DNA of 64,000 nt from Microthrixaceae bacterium (GTDB lineage Bacteria > Actinomycetota > Acidimicrobiia > Acidimicrobiales > Poriferisodalaceae): NCBI GenBank assembly GCA_011523825.1, contig WTFX01000009.1, forward strand, positions 166,420 through 230,419, in the 5' to 3' direction. Shown piece after piece: positions 17,057-26,580 of the stretch. The position numbers and the translations under genes are program-made. The notes beneath the pieces are model-generated. The model was given only the letters and a program-made list of their open reading frames with translations, had not been told where the DNA came from and made no database searches. Within the stretch, counting starts at the first letter, position 1; each line of letters begins with the position of its first letter.

Positions 17057-17090
17057 CGTGAGGGTCCTAGTCGGGTCATCCAGGGCCTTC

Positions 17091-17096
17091 TAGGGT
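17091..17096 (+). promoter_or_regulatory. -10 hexamer TAGGGT, leaderless type (internal to the Liv operon)
   Basis: TAGGGT ends 7 nt before GTG 17104, suggesting that the permease and ATPase genes can be transcribed apart from the binding-protein gene. Confidence 0.45.
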
Positions 17097-17103
17097 CAAT
17101 TCG

Positions 17104-18339
17104 GTGATGGACGAAGGGGCGCCCCCCAGCGGGGCGCCCCGCCACCGACCCCACGACAACGCACGAGATCAGGCTCCGAGCCGCGCACCGCGTCGCGAGC
17201 GACGCCCGCGTGCTTCCCGAAGGCGTGGTATCGGCGCAGGGCTCCTGCGGCCCCGCACCCGGGTCGACTGGTTCCTCACGGTCATCCGGGTGGCGGTGCT
17301 GATCGTCCTGGCGGTCGGCTTCACGGCATTCATCGCCCAGGAGATCAACCCCGACAACCCCTTCGCCCGCTGGGCTAACCCCGACGCCACCGGCCTCACC
17401 GGGGCGCAGTTCCGCGGGCTGGTGATCTCGGGCATCGCCCAAGGATCGATGTACGGGTTGATCGCGCTCGGCTACTCGATGGTCTACGGCGTGCTGGGGT
17501 TCATCAACTTCGCCCACGGCGAGGTGTTCATGGTGGGCGCCATGACCGGCATGATCACCTCCAACAAGCTGGCCGACGCCGGCTTGTGGGAGTCGAACTT
17601 CATCGGCTCGCTGGTGTTCATCGTGGTGGTGTCGATCATCGTGTCGTCGTTGACGGCGGTGATCATGGAGCGGGTCGCCTACCGGCCGTTGCGCGGTGCT
17701 CCCCGGCTGATCCCGCTGATCACGTCGATCGGCGTGTCGTTCTTCCTGCAGAACGCGTCGGTGGTGCTGCTGGGGCCGGCCAGCAAGTCGTACCCCAACG
17801 TGCCGGACTGGGTGAAGGCCAAGCACACCTTCCTGCAGATCGAGGGCGCCAAGATTCTGGTGATCGTGGTAGCGGCGCTGTCGATGGCGGCGCTGTGGTA
17901 CTACGTCGACCGCACCAAGACCGGCAAGGCGATGCGGGCCGTGGCCGAGGACGCCGAGATCGCAGCGCTCATGGGCATCGACGTGAACCGCACGATCGTG
18001 AAGGTGTTCGCGGTGGGCGGGGCGATGGCGGGCATGGCCGGGATTCTCTGGGGAATCCTGTTCCGCAGCGTCATTCATACGACGGGTTTCCTGCCGGGCA
18101 TCAAGGCGTTCAGCGCGGCGGTGGTGGGCGGCATCGGTCATTTGGGCGGGGCCATGGCAGGCGGGTTGTCGATCGGGGTAGCCGAGTCGGTGGGTCCGCT
18201 GCTGATCCTGGAACCGCTGGGGGTGAGCGGCGTGTCGCAGCTGCGTGACGCCGTGGCGTTCTCGATGCTGATCATCGTGCTGCTGGTGAGGCCGGCCGGT
18301 TTGTTCGGCGAGCGGCTGCCAGCGGAGGATCGGGCATGA
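17104..18339 (+). CDS. livH: Branched-chain amino acid ABC transporter permease, LivH type
   Basis: The 411-aa protein has a basic N-terminal extension of about 55 residues, rich in Arg and Pro, before the first membrane helix. The body has the LivH hallmarks ISGIAQGSMYGLIALGYSM, GVLGFINFAHGEVFM and AVAEDAEIAALMGID, the last being the ATPase-contacting loop, and ends VRPAGLFGE. It forms half of the inner-membrane channel with LivM. Start candidates are GTG 17104 and ATG 17107; the promoter position favours GTG. Its stop overlaps livM in ATGA. Confidence 0.92.
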   Translation: MMDEGAPPSGAPRHRPHDNARDQAPSRAPRRERRPRASRRRGIGAGLLRPRTRVDWFLTVIRVAVLIVLAVGFTAFIAQEINPDNPFARWANPDATGLTGAQFRGLVISGIAQGSMYGLIALGYSMVYGVLGFINFAHGEVFMVGAMTGMITSNKLADAGLWESNFIGSLVFIVVVSIIVSSLTAVIMERVAYRPLRGAPRLIPLITSIGVSFFLQNASVVLLGPASKSYPNVPDWVKAKHTFLQIEGAKILVIVVAALSMAALWYYVDRTKTGKAMRAVAEDAEIAALMGIDVNRTIVKVFAVGGAMAGMAGILWGILFRSVIHTTGFLPGIKAFSAAVVGGIGHLGGAMAGGLSIGVAESVGPLLILEPLGVSGVSQLRDAVAFSMLIIVLLVRPAGLFGERLPAEDRA

Positions 18340-20191
18340 GCCTGGCTGAGCCGCCGGCCGCGCCGGAGACCGGGCCGAGCCCAACCGGTCCCGCCGTCAA
18401 CGGCTCCAGCGATGACGCGCCGTCGCGCCCGCCCCTCGCCCAGGACTGGCGCCGCATCGCCCGCATGGGCGCCATCGGCGCCATAGGGCAGATCTTCATC
18501 TCGCTGTCCAACATGCCGGTCAAGCTCGACGGCCGGGCGATCATCGAAGGCGTCCTCAGCCTCGGCTATCTCTCGCTGGTGGTGCTGCCGCTGGCGGCGG
18601 GCAGCCGAGTCGGCCACCAGATCCGCCGTGAAGGCGTGCCATTCCACCGCCCCGGCGCCCATGAAGTCATCGGCGGCGCCGTATGCGGCGCCCTCGTGGG
18701 CGGGGGATTGTCGCTGCTGGCCATGCTCATCGCCAACTTCGACCTGCGCGAACCACTCGTCCACTGGAGCCCGATCCTCGCCGACCTGCTCGCCTTCAAC
18801 CGCGGCACGGCGTTCGCAGTGCTCATCTGGTTCGCCATCGGCACAGCCATCGGCGCCGTGGGCGGGCTGATGCGGGTGGTGCCGCCCGTGGCACGGCGCG
18901 TGCTGTGGACCATGGTGCTCACCCTGTTCGGCTCGGCGGTGCTCGAATCGCTCACCACCGACCTGGCCGAGGGCATGGGCATCGAGGGGCTGATCGACTG
19001 GTTCTACGCTCCCCGGGGCGGGCTCACCATCACCGGTGCCATCGCCCTCGCCGCCGGATCGGGAGTGCTGGCGTTCGTAGCCCGGGGCCGCGTCAAGGGT
19101 GCCAAAGCCCGCATCGACTCGCTCGAAGGCCCCGCCCGCAACCGCGCCCACCTCGGCTTGATCCTGGCCACCGCCGCAGTGCTCGTCATCCTGCCGATGT
19201 TCGCCGGCAAGCTCACCAACGAGTTGCTCGCCAATGTGGGGCTGTTTGTACTGCTGGCGCTTGGGCTGAACATCGTGGTCGGCCTCGCCGGCATCCTCGA
19301 CCTGGGCTACGTGGCGTTCTTCGCCGTGGGCAGCTACAGCGCAGCGGTGCTCACCGCCGCGACGTCGCCGAGGATCCACCCGGAGCTGCCGTGGTTCGTG
19401 GCGCTCATCGGCGTGGTGGTGCTGACCGGGCTGGTGGGGCTGTTCATCGGCGCCCCGGTCATCCGCATGCGCGGCGACTACCTCGCCATCGTCACGCTCG
19501 GCTTCGGCGAGATCATCCGTCTGCTGTTCCTCTCGGACTGGCTGTCGGGCTGGTTCGGCGGTTCGCAGGGCATCACCAACATTCCGGGTGCGGAGATCTT
19601 CGGACTGGCCACCGTGGCCGGCACCGATCCGCGCAGCGTCTTCTACCTGGTGCTCGCCTTCTGCGCAGTCGCCATCTACGTGTCGTGGCGGCTGGAGCGG
19701 TCGCGCATCGGCCGTGCGTGGATGGCGGTGCGCGAGGACGAGACCGTGGCCGAGGCCATGGGCATCAACACGGTCAACGTGAAGCTGCTGGCGTTTGTGG
19801 TGGGTGCGGTGCTGGGCTCGTTCAGCGGGGCGATCTTCTCGGCCAAGGTCGGCTCAGTGTTCCCCGCCAGCTTCCTGATCCTGGTGTCGATCGTCATCCT
19901 GGTGGTGGTCATCTTCGGCGGCATGGGCAACATCGTCGGCGTCATCGCCGGCTCGGCGGTGCTGATCGGCGTGCTCGGCGGGCCCAAGCAGCCAGGCCTG
20001 CTGGCGGAGTTCTCCGAGTTCAAGCTGCTCATCTACGGAGCGCTGCTGGTGTGGATGATGCTGGCCCGGCCCGAGGGTTTGATCCCGAGCGTGCGCCGCA
20101 CCCGTGAGCTGCATCAGGAAGAGCTGGCGCAAGACGCCTGGCTGCGCGGCCAGACCGAAGACGACCACGACGGCAACGGCGAGGCTCCGTC

Positions 20192-20195
<4 letters not shown>
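18336..20195 (+). CDS. livM: Branched-chain amino acid ABC transporter permease, LivM type, with long N-terminal membrane extension
   Basis: The 619-aa product is much longer than ordinary LivM (roughly 300-420 aa). The canonical permease occupies about residues 285-600, with LGLNIVVGLAGILDLGYVAFF, the MRGDYLAIVTLGFGEI motif and the coupling loop AVREDETVAEAMGIN, ending RPEGLIPS. The first 270 residues add a Pro-rich cytosolic leader and about six more hydrophobic segments that I cannot assign. The start ATG overlaps the livH stop. The C-terminus ends in a charged acidic tail. Confidence 0.9.
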
Positions 20196-20985
<790 letters not shown>

Positions 20986-20989
<4 letters not shown>

Positions 20990-21786
20990 GCAACGAGCCG
21001 AGCCCTGAAGCCGAGCCGGGCGCTGGCTCGGGCCCCAGTCCCGGCGAACGCATCCCGCTGCTCGAGATGCGCAAGGTGAACGCGCACTACGGGGCAGTGC
21101 ACGCCCTGCGAGATGTCGACCTGTCGATCTACGAAGGCGAGCTGGTGTGCCTGCTGGGCGGCAATGCCAGCGGCAAGTCGACGACGCTCAAGACACTGCT
21201 CGGCATGCTCACACCCACGTCCGGCGAAGTGGTGCTCGACGGCGAGGTCGTGAACCACCGCCCGACCAGCTACCGGGTGGCCAGAGGCATCACGATGGTC
21301 CCCGAGAACCGGCGCCTGTTCAAGCGACTCACCGTGCGGGAGAACCTGCAGCTCGGCGCCTACCTTCGCAAGGACAGCGACGCCATCGCCGCTGACATGG
21401 AGCGTGTCTACGAGCTGTTCCCCCGAGTCAGGGAGCGGCTCGGCCAGAAGGCGGGCACGTTGTCAGGCGGCGAGCAGCAGATGGTGGCCATCGGCCGGGC
21501 GCTCATGTCGCAGCCCCGGGTGCTGCTGATGGACGAGCCGTCGATGGGATTGGCGCCGGCGCTGGTGCAACAGAACTTTGAGCTCATCAGCCAGATTCAC
21601 GAGGCCGGCATGACGGTGTTCATGGTGGAGCAGAACGCCAACATGGCGCTCGGCATCGCCGACCGGGGATGGGTGCTGCAGACGGGTCGGGTGGTGCTCG
21701 ACGACACCGCCGAGGCGCTGCTGGCCAACCCGGCCCTGCGTACGTCCTACCTGGGCGGCGGCAAGAGCGACGATGCGGATGGCTGA
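20986..21786 (+). CDS. livF: Branched-chain amino acid ABC transporter ATP-binding protein, LivF type
   Basis: The 266-aa ATPase has an N-terminal Ser/Pro/Glu-rich leader of about 20 residues and Walker A GGNASGKST. The usual LivF wording is GxNGAGKST, so an Asn-Ala-Ser variant is present. The signature LSGGEQQMVAIGRAL and Walker B LLMDEPSMGLAP are intact. It is the second ATPase of the Liv-type transporter. Its last 14 nt overlap the next gene. Confidence 0.95.
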
Positions 21787-22642
21787 GCCGCCAGAGCCAT
21801 CGATAACCGGGGTTCTGCACCCCGGCGACATGGGCGTGACCGTGGCGGCGGCAGCTGCCCGCTCGGGCACCGTGCTGTGGGCCAGCGACGGCCGATCGGC
21901 CGAAACCTGCGAGCGGGCGGCCGGCGCCGGTCTCACCGATGCGGGCGATCTGACCGCGCTCATTGACGCAGCGGACATCGTGATCTCGGTCTGCCCGCCC
22001 CATGGTGCCGAAGCGCTGGCGGCCGCAGTGGCCGACCTCGGCTTCACGGGCTGCTTCGTCGACGCCAACGCCGTCTCGCCGGCAACGGCTCGGCGGATGG
22101 CCGCCCGCTTCGAGAACTTCGTCGACGGCAGCCTGATCGGCCCGCCGGCGAGAGAGCCAAGCACCACCCGGCTGTACCTGGCGGGCCCCGACGCCGCCAG
22201 CGTCGCGGCGAGATTCGCCGGCTCACCGCTGGAGGCCCGTGTGCTGGACGGCGGCGACATCGGGTCGGCCTCGGCGCTCAAGATGGCCTACGCGTCGTGG
22301 ACCAAGGGCACCAACGCGCTGCTGGTGGCGGTGGCGGCGCTGGCCGCGGCCGAAGGCGTATCGGACGAGCTGACCGCCGAGTGGGGCCTGTCTCAATCAG
22401 GCCTCTCGCAGCGGTTGACGTACACGGCCATCCGGTCGGCACCCAAAGCCTGGCGCTGGGTGGGCGAGATGGAAGAGATCGCCGACACGTTCGCAGCGGC
22501 CGGCTTGCCAGACGGCTTCCACCGTGCCGCCAGCGAGGTGTTCGCGCGTCTCGGCGAGTTCAAGAACGCCCGCAGCGCCTCTGTCGAGCAGATGCTCGAA
22601 GCCCTGCTGAATCCCGCAGCACCGGCCGGGGGTGCGGGCTGA
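21773..22642 (+). CDS. NAD(P)-dependent 6-phosphogluconate dehydrogenase-like oxidoreductase (DUF1932 type)
   Basis: The 289-aa protein begins with a Rossmann-like segment (GVLHPGDMGVTVAAAA) in which the classical GxGxxG is altered. An ADIVISVCPP strand and a FVDANAVSP motif follow, as in beta-hydroxyacid dehydrogenases. The C-terminal helical half (KMAYASWTKGTNALLVA) matches the DUF1932 extension. The substrate is unknown. ATG 21773 overlaps livF by 14 nt (ATG 21779 is an alternative), so it is probably cotranscribed with the transporter and may act on the imported compound. Confidence 0.8.
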   Translation: MRMAEPPEPSITGVLHPGDMGVTVAAAAARSGTVLWASDGRSAETCERAAGAGLTDAGDLTALIDAADIVISVCPPHGAEALAAAVADLGFTGCFVDANAVSPATARRMAARFENFVDGSLIGPPAREPSTTRLYLAGPDAASVAARFAGSPLEARVLDGGDIGSASALKMAYASWTKGTNALLVAVAALAAAEGVSDELTAEWGLSQSGLSQRLTYTAIRSAPKAWRWVGEMEEIADTFAAAGLPDGFHRAASEVFARLGEFKNARSASVEQMLEALLNPAAPAGGAG

Positions 22643-22669
22643 CGCCGGTCGGCTCGGCCGCTCGGCTGC

Positions 22670-23566
22670 TCAGTTCTGCAGCGGCAGCACGGCGCTGGCC
22701 ACACCCTCGAGCTCTGCGAACCAGTCGTCGGGCTCGCCGACCAGCACCGGCACGAACTTCGACGCGCCCGCCTCAATGAACCGCTGAATCTGGTCACGCA
22801 AACCATCCCAGCCAGTCGGGATGATGTCGCCCGGATCGGCATCGGGCGCCCGCCGTTCGAGGATGGCCTTGTAGCCGGGGCTGATCTCGCCATGCGTGTA
22901 GGGGATGAGCACGCCGAAGTGCTCGGGATCCATCCAGCGCTCGTGCTCGTCGGCAGCCTCGTTCACGATCTTCCAGCCGGCCGCAGCAATGTCGGGCGTG
23001 CAGAACGACGGCAGCCACCCGTCGCCGAAGCGCCCGCAGCGGCGCAGCTCCACTTCCGCCGCTCCGCCCAGCCAGATGTCCATGGGCTTCTGGGCCGGCT
23101 TCGGCAGCAGCGACACCTCGTCGTAGTGGTACCAATCGCCGTGATGGGTGACGGGCTCGTCCTCCCAGAAGCGCTTCAGCAGCGGCAGGGCCTCGTTGAA
23201 CATCTTCGCCCGCTGACGGCGCTCGACGCCGAAGGCCGCCTGCTCATGAACATCGGCCACGCCCAGCCCGAACGCCGGCAGCAGTCGCCCGTCGGACAGG
23301 CGGTCGAGACTGGCCAGTTCCTTGGCCAGCACTGCGAGATTGCGGCCCGGCAGCACCAGCACCGACATGCCGAATTTCATGCGCTTGGTGCGGCCTGCCG
23401 CATAGGCGAGGCCCACGATCGGGTCGGGGCACTCGCCGCCGAGCCGCTCGCTCAGCCACAGCGAGTCGAAGCCGTTGTCCTCCAGCGCGTCCACGAACGG
23501 GTCGAACGTGGCGTGGTCGTTGGTGAAGCTGCGCGTGCCCAGCCCGAAGCCGATCCGGATCTTCAT
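22670..23566 (-). CDS. LLM class F420-dependent oxidoreductase
   Basis: The 298-aa luciferase-like barrel carries IGFGLGTRS near the start, FDSLWLSERLG, the MKFGMSVLVLPGRNLAVLAKELASLDRLSDGR stretch in two blocks, and IWLGGAAEVELRRCGRFGDGWLPS. These place it with actinobacterial F420-dependent LLM oxidoreductases (TIGR03854-like layout). I start at ATG 23566; a -10 hexamer sits 7 nt upstream. It is convergent with the DUF1932-type gene and divergent from the SDR gene. Confidence 0.86.
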   Translation of the reverse strand: MKIRIGFGLGTRSFTNDHATFDPFVDALEDNGFDSLWLSERLGGECPDPIVGLAYAAGRTKRMKFGMSVLVLPGRNLAVLAKELASLDRLSDGRLLPAFGLGVADVHEQAAFGVERRQRAKMFNEALPLLKRFWEDEPVTHHGDWYHYDEVSLLPKPAQKPMDIWLGGAAEVELRRCGRFGDGWLPSFCTPDIAAAGWKIVNEAADEHERWMDPEHFGVLIPYTHGEISPGYKAILERRAPDADPGDIIPTGWDGLRDQIQRFIEAGASKFVPVLVGEPDDWFAELEGVASAVLPLQN

Positions 23567-23573
23567 GGTGTCC

Positions 23574-23579
23574 ACGCTA
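23574..23579 (-). promoter_or_regulatory. -10 hexamer TAGCGT (minus strand), leaderless type
   Basis: On the minus strand TAGCGT ends 7 nt before ATG 23566 of the LLM oxidoreductase. Confidence 0.5.
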
Positions 23580-23609
23580 GGGCAACAAGACTTGGCGGGG
23601 CCGGGAACG

Positions 23610-23631
23610 TACCCTCGGGCGTCACGTGACG
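23610..23631 (+). promoter_or_regulatory. Promoter TACCCT with 12-bp palindromic operator candidate
   Basis: A -10-like TACCCT at 23610-23615 is followed at 23620-23631 by the perfect palindrome CGTCACGTGACG, which would cover the transcription start of the SDR gene. The gene keeps a GAGGG ribosome-binding site, so this promoter gives a leadered message. The repressor is unknown. Confidence 0.4.
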
Positions 23632-23651
23632 GTGGTGATGAGAGGGCGTCA

Positions 23652-24446
23652 ATGAACCAGCCAGCAGCGAACGGGCAGATCGACCTGACCTCGCCATTCC
23701 GCCTCGACGGGCAGGTGTGCTTGGTGACCGGAGCATCGAGCGGCTTCGGCGTCCGTTTCGCCCGGGTATTCGCAGCGGCCGGAGCCAAGGTGGCAGTGGC
23801 CGCCCGGCGAGCCGACCGGCTGGAAGCGCTGGCGGCCGAGCTGCCCGACGCGCTTGCCGTGCGGTGCGACGTGGGCGACGACGACGCCTGCCGAGACCTG
23901 GTGGCACAGGTGGTGGACCGCTACGGCAAGGTCGACGTGCTGGTCAACAACGCCGGCGTGAGCGACGCCATCAACCCAGGCGAGCAGGCCGACGTGGAGA
24001 GCTTCCGGCACGTGGTCGACATCAACCTCAATGCCTGCTTCCTGCTGGCGGGGCTCGTCGCCGCCGACATCATCGGCCGGGAGGCCACCGGCAGCATCAT
24101 CAATGTGGCCTCGGTGCACGGGCACGTGGCCTCGGCGCCCAACCTGCAGCCTGCGTACGCGGCGTCCAAGGCGGGACTGGTGAACCTCACCCGCGATCTC
24201 GCTGTGCAGTGGGCGACCCGGGGCGTGCGGGTCAACGCACTGTGCCCCGGCTACTTCGAGACTGAGCTGACGGCACCGATGTTCGACGACGACCGCTCGA
24301 TGGCGTGGATCAGCCGCAACGCCCCGATGCGACGCCCCGGCCACGAGCACGAGCTGGACGGGGCCTTGCTGTTCCTCGCCAGCGATGCCAGCAGCTACGT
24401 GACCGGCAGCTCGCTCATGGTGGACGGGGGCTGGACCGCCCGATGA
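23652..24446 (+). CDS. Short-chain dehydrogenase/reductase
   Basis: This 264-aa classical SDR has the cofactor motif TGASSGFG (about residues 25-32), the structural NNAG, a catalytic Ser in NVASVHGH and YxxxK in PAYAASKAG. PGYFETELT and the C-terminal GSSLMVDGGW are typical of SDRs with GG-ending tails. An Arg pair after the second strand (AARRADR) suggests NADP preference. The substrate cannot be read. ATG 23652 has a GAGGG site; an upstream in-frame extension is antisense to the LLM gene. Confidence 0.9.
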   Translation: MNQPAANGQIDLTSPFRLDGQVCLVTGASSGFGVRFARVFAAAGAKVAVAARRADRLEALAAELPDALAVRCDVGDDDACRDLVAQVVDRYGKVDVLVNNAGVSDAINPGEQADVESFRHVVDINLNACFLLAGLVAADIIGREATGSIINVASVHGHVASAPNLQPAYAASKAGLVNLTRDLAVQWATRGVRVNALCPGYFETELTAPMFDDDRSMAWISRNAPMRRPGHEHELDGALLFLASDASSYVTGSSLMVDGGWTAR

Positions 24447-24492
24447 GCGTTGCCCGCCGCCCCGATCAGCGCTGGCAGTGCGGGGAAATTCT

Positions 24493-25080
24493 GTGAGCCG
24501 GTCGGTCGCATCCGGGCTGCGGGTGGGGGCGGCTGCACTGGCTGCAGCGCTCGGCGGCGGCTGGTGGCTGGCGTCAGGCCGCTGGCGCAGAACGTGGCGC
24601 GCCGACTCGCTCACCGGTGTCGCCACCCGCGACCGGGCGCTGCGCCACCTGCACGCGGAGCTGATGCGCTCGACACGTACCGGCCGGATGGTCGGCGTGG
24701 CGTTCTGCGATGTCGATGCCTTCAAGCAGGTCAACGATCAGCACGGCCACCTGGCCGGCGACCTGGTGCTGGTCACCGTGGCCCAGTGCCTGCGCGATGC
24801 GGTCCGGCCATCCGACGTGGTGGCCCGTGTCGGCGGTGACGAGTTCGTGGTCGTGTGCGGCGGGCTGCGCAGTGCGAGCGACATGGAGATCATCACCGAG
24901 CGCTTGCACGCGTCGCTTGTCCAAGCCTCTGCGCAGAGCGAGACAGGCGACCCTTTGGCCGAGATGGGCGTCACCGTCAGCATCGGCAGCGCCACCGGCC
25001 GCGGCGGAGAAGTCTCGCCTGGGGCGCTGCTCCATGCAGCCGACCGTTCGATGTACCAGCAGAAGGGCTGGCGACCCTAG
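24493..25080 (+). CDS. Membrane-anchored diguanylate cyclase (GGDEF)
   Basis: The 195-aa protein has one N-terminal hydrophobic helix (about residues 5-25) followed directly by a GGDEF domain. The active-site loop is canonical RVGGDEF. An RxxD inhibitory site (RPSD) lies exactly five residues before GGDEF, so product feedback is expected. DSLTGVATRDRAL and CDVDAFKQVNDQHGH are intact. No sensory domain is present. It should make cyclic-di-GMP at the membrane. GTG 24493 is chosen because GGGGA lies just upstream; GTG 24478 is the alternative. Confidence 0.9.
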   Translation: MSRSVASGLRVGAAALAAALGGGWWLASGRWRRTWRADSLTGVATRDRALRHLHAELMRSTRTGRMVGVAFCDVDAFKQVNDQHGHLAGDLVLVTVAQCLRDAVRPSDVVARVGGDEFVVVCGGLRSASDMEIITERLHASLVQASAQSETGDPLAEMGVTVSIGSATGRGGEVSPGALLHAADRSMYQQKGWRP

Positions 25081-25105
25081 CGCTTGACCAGTCGCGCCAG
25101 CCGGC

Positions 25106-25633
25106 TCAGCCCAGTGCAGGCGTGCCTTCGAAATTGCCCGGATCGTCGGCTGTGGGCAGCACAGGGCGCGCCCGCCAATCCATCGCCTCTTCGACGCCGT
25201 CGATCACGTCAGACCACTCCCCGGCATTCCAGCCTTGGGCTGCGCCAAGCACGCTGGCGTCCTGGGCGAGGTGCACGAGCGCGGGCAACCGTTCCAGACC
25301 CAGCGATCGCACGAACTCACGCTCGGGGTCGAGCAGCACGAGATGCTCATCGGCGAAGCGGCCCAAGAAGCTGCGGGCGCCCTGCGCATCGCTGCACACC
25401 ACGAATGCGCAGCGCACGTCAGCCTCCTCATACACCAGGAACAGCCGTGACGCCGTGGGCAGGATCCAGCCGCTCTGGTGCGTGTAGGGGTCGATCACGA
25501 CGCCCATCAGGTTGAACACCACCAGCCATTCGGCCAGCGTGTGGGTGTGGCCAGTGAGCGTCTCGAGCTTGATGTCGGTGGACGGCGCGTCAAGCACGGC
25601 AGGCAAACTAGCGCTCCGGATCGGCGCGGCCAC
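25106..25633 (-). CDS. Thioredoxin-fold-like protein lacking a CxxC motif
   Basis: This product of up to 175 aa has no clear named family. The middle part (FLVYEEADVRCAFVVCSD, then LLDPEREFVRSLGLERLPALVHL) has the strand and cis-Pro pattern of a thioredoxin or peroxiredoxin-like fold. There is no CxxC, and the two cysteines are not placed as a redox pair, so a classical redox role is doubtful. The start is uncertain: GTG 25633 is the longest, and internal GTG or TTG codons within 40 nt are possible. It is convergent with the diguanylate cyclase gene. Confidence 0.6.
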   Translation of the reverse strand: MAAPIRSASLPAVLDAPSTDIKLETLTGHTHTLAEWLVVFNLMGVVIDPYTHQSGWILPTASRLFLVYEEADVRCAFVVCSDAQGARSFLGRFADEHLVLLDPEREFVRSLGLERLPALVHLAQDASVLGAAQGWNAGEWSDVIDGVEEAMDWRARPVLPTADDPGNFEGTPALG

Positions 25634-25678
25634 GGTTCATCCGACAGTTCGCCGGCTGACGGACGGACGTGCCGCTGA

Positions 25679-26470
25679 TCAGATCGGCGGGCGCAGCAGC
25701 TCGGCAGCCAGGGGGCAGTCGGCGCGCTGCCAGCCGGCGGCCGGCTCGATGCCGCCGGGTCCCACGATGTGGCTGAACAGTCCGATCGGCACGATCTCCT
25801 CGTCGCATTCCCACGGTTCGTCGGCCACCGAGCTTGCAGCGGCCTCGAAGAGCGGCTGCGGCAGCGCCCGCCCGTGCCCGACGACGCACCACACCTCCAC
25901 ACCCGACACGTAGCCGACCGCCGCAGCGGCGTGCGAGCCGCCGGCTGCGATCACCGCTTCGGGACCGGCGGCGGCAGCCTCCACCAGGATCACCTCCGCG
26001 TTCGAGCACGCAGCCGCCAAGCCGGCGAGCGGCACGTCGGTCACCTCGCAGCCCTCGCCGGCAAGTCGCCGAGCCAGGCCCCCGCCCTCGCCGTAGGCAT
26101 CGATGATGCGCACCTCGATGTCGGCGCGCCGCCCCAATCCCTCAGCGGCAAGGTCGGGCCAGCCCAGCAAGCACACTGCGGCACCCTCGGGCAGGGCATC
26201 GGCGACGCGGTCGGCAGTGGCATCGGCTCGCAGCTCTGCAGCGAGCTCGCGTGCATCCCGGTACGGCTGCGACGAGGCGCACACCCGGGCCGCCATCGAC
26301 CACAGTGCCCCGGCGATCGGGTACTTGTCGAGGATCCGGCGACACACCGTGACCAGCTCCAGCGGGTCCGACGCGAGCGCACCCAGCGCCGATGCGGTCT
26401 CGCGCACCAGCACGTCCTGTGAGAGGTCGCCCGCGCGCGCCACATAGCGCAGGTGCTCCATCGGATGCAC
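25679..26470 (-). CDS. Conserved protein resembling the eIF-2B / MtnA-like fold (tentative)
   Basis: The 263-aa product has an N-terminal helical part and a C-terminal alternating beta/alpha part. The region NAEVILVEAAAAGPEAVIAAGG, followed by VEVWCVVGHGRALPQPLFEAA and VPIGLFSHIVGPGG, resembles the substrate-binding half of eIF-2B-related sugar-phosphate isomerases. It lacks a clear catalytic Cys/Asp arrangement that I can point to, and it may be only a fold relative. GTG 26470 is supported as the start by TAGCTT 6 nt upstream; ATG 26461 is the alternative. Confidence 0.55.
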   Translation of the reverse strand: MHPMEHLRYVARAGDLSQDVLVRETASALGALASDPLELVTVCRRILDKYPIAGALWSMAARVCASSQPYRDARELAAELRADATADRVADALPEGAAVCLLGWPDLAAEGLGRRADIEVRIIDAYGEGGGLARRLAGEGCEVTDVPLAGLAAACSNAEVILVEAAAAGPEAVIAAGGSHAAAAVGYVSGVEVWCVVGHGRALPQPLFEAAASSVADEPWECDEEIVPIGLFSHIVGPGGIEPAAGWQRADCPLAAELLRPPI

Positions 26471-26476
26471 GCGCCG

Positions 26477-26482
26477 AAGCTA
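26477..26482 (-). promoter_or_regulatory. -10 hexamer TAGCTT (minus strand), leaderless type
   Basis: TAGCTT ends 6 nt before GTG 26470 on the minus strand, with no ribosome-binding site. Confidence 0.5.
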
Positions 26483-26580
26483 TCCCGTGCCCGGTCGTGT
26501 CTTCCCGCGTCGAGCCGTTGCAGCGGAGCTTGCGCGCACGGAATGAACCCGGGCCCAACGGCGCCGGTTCGTCAGAGCGC

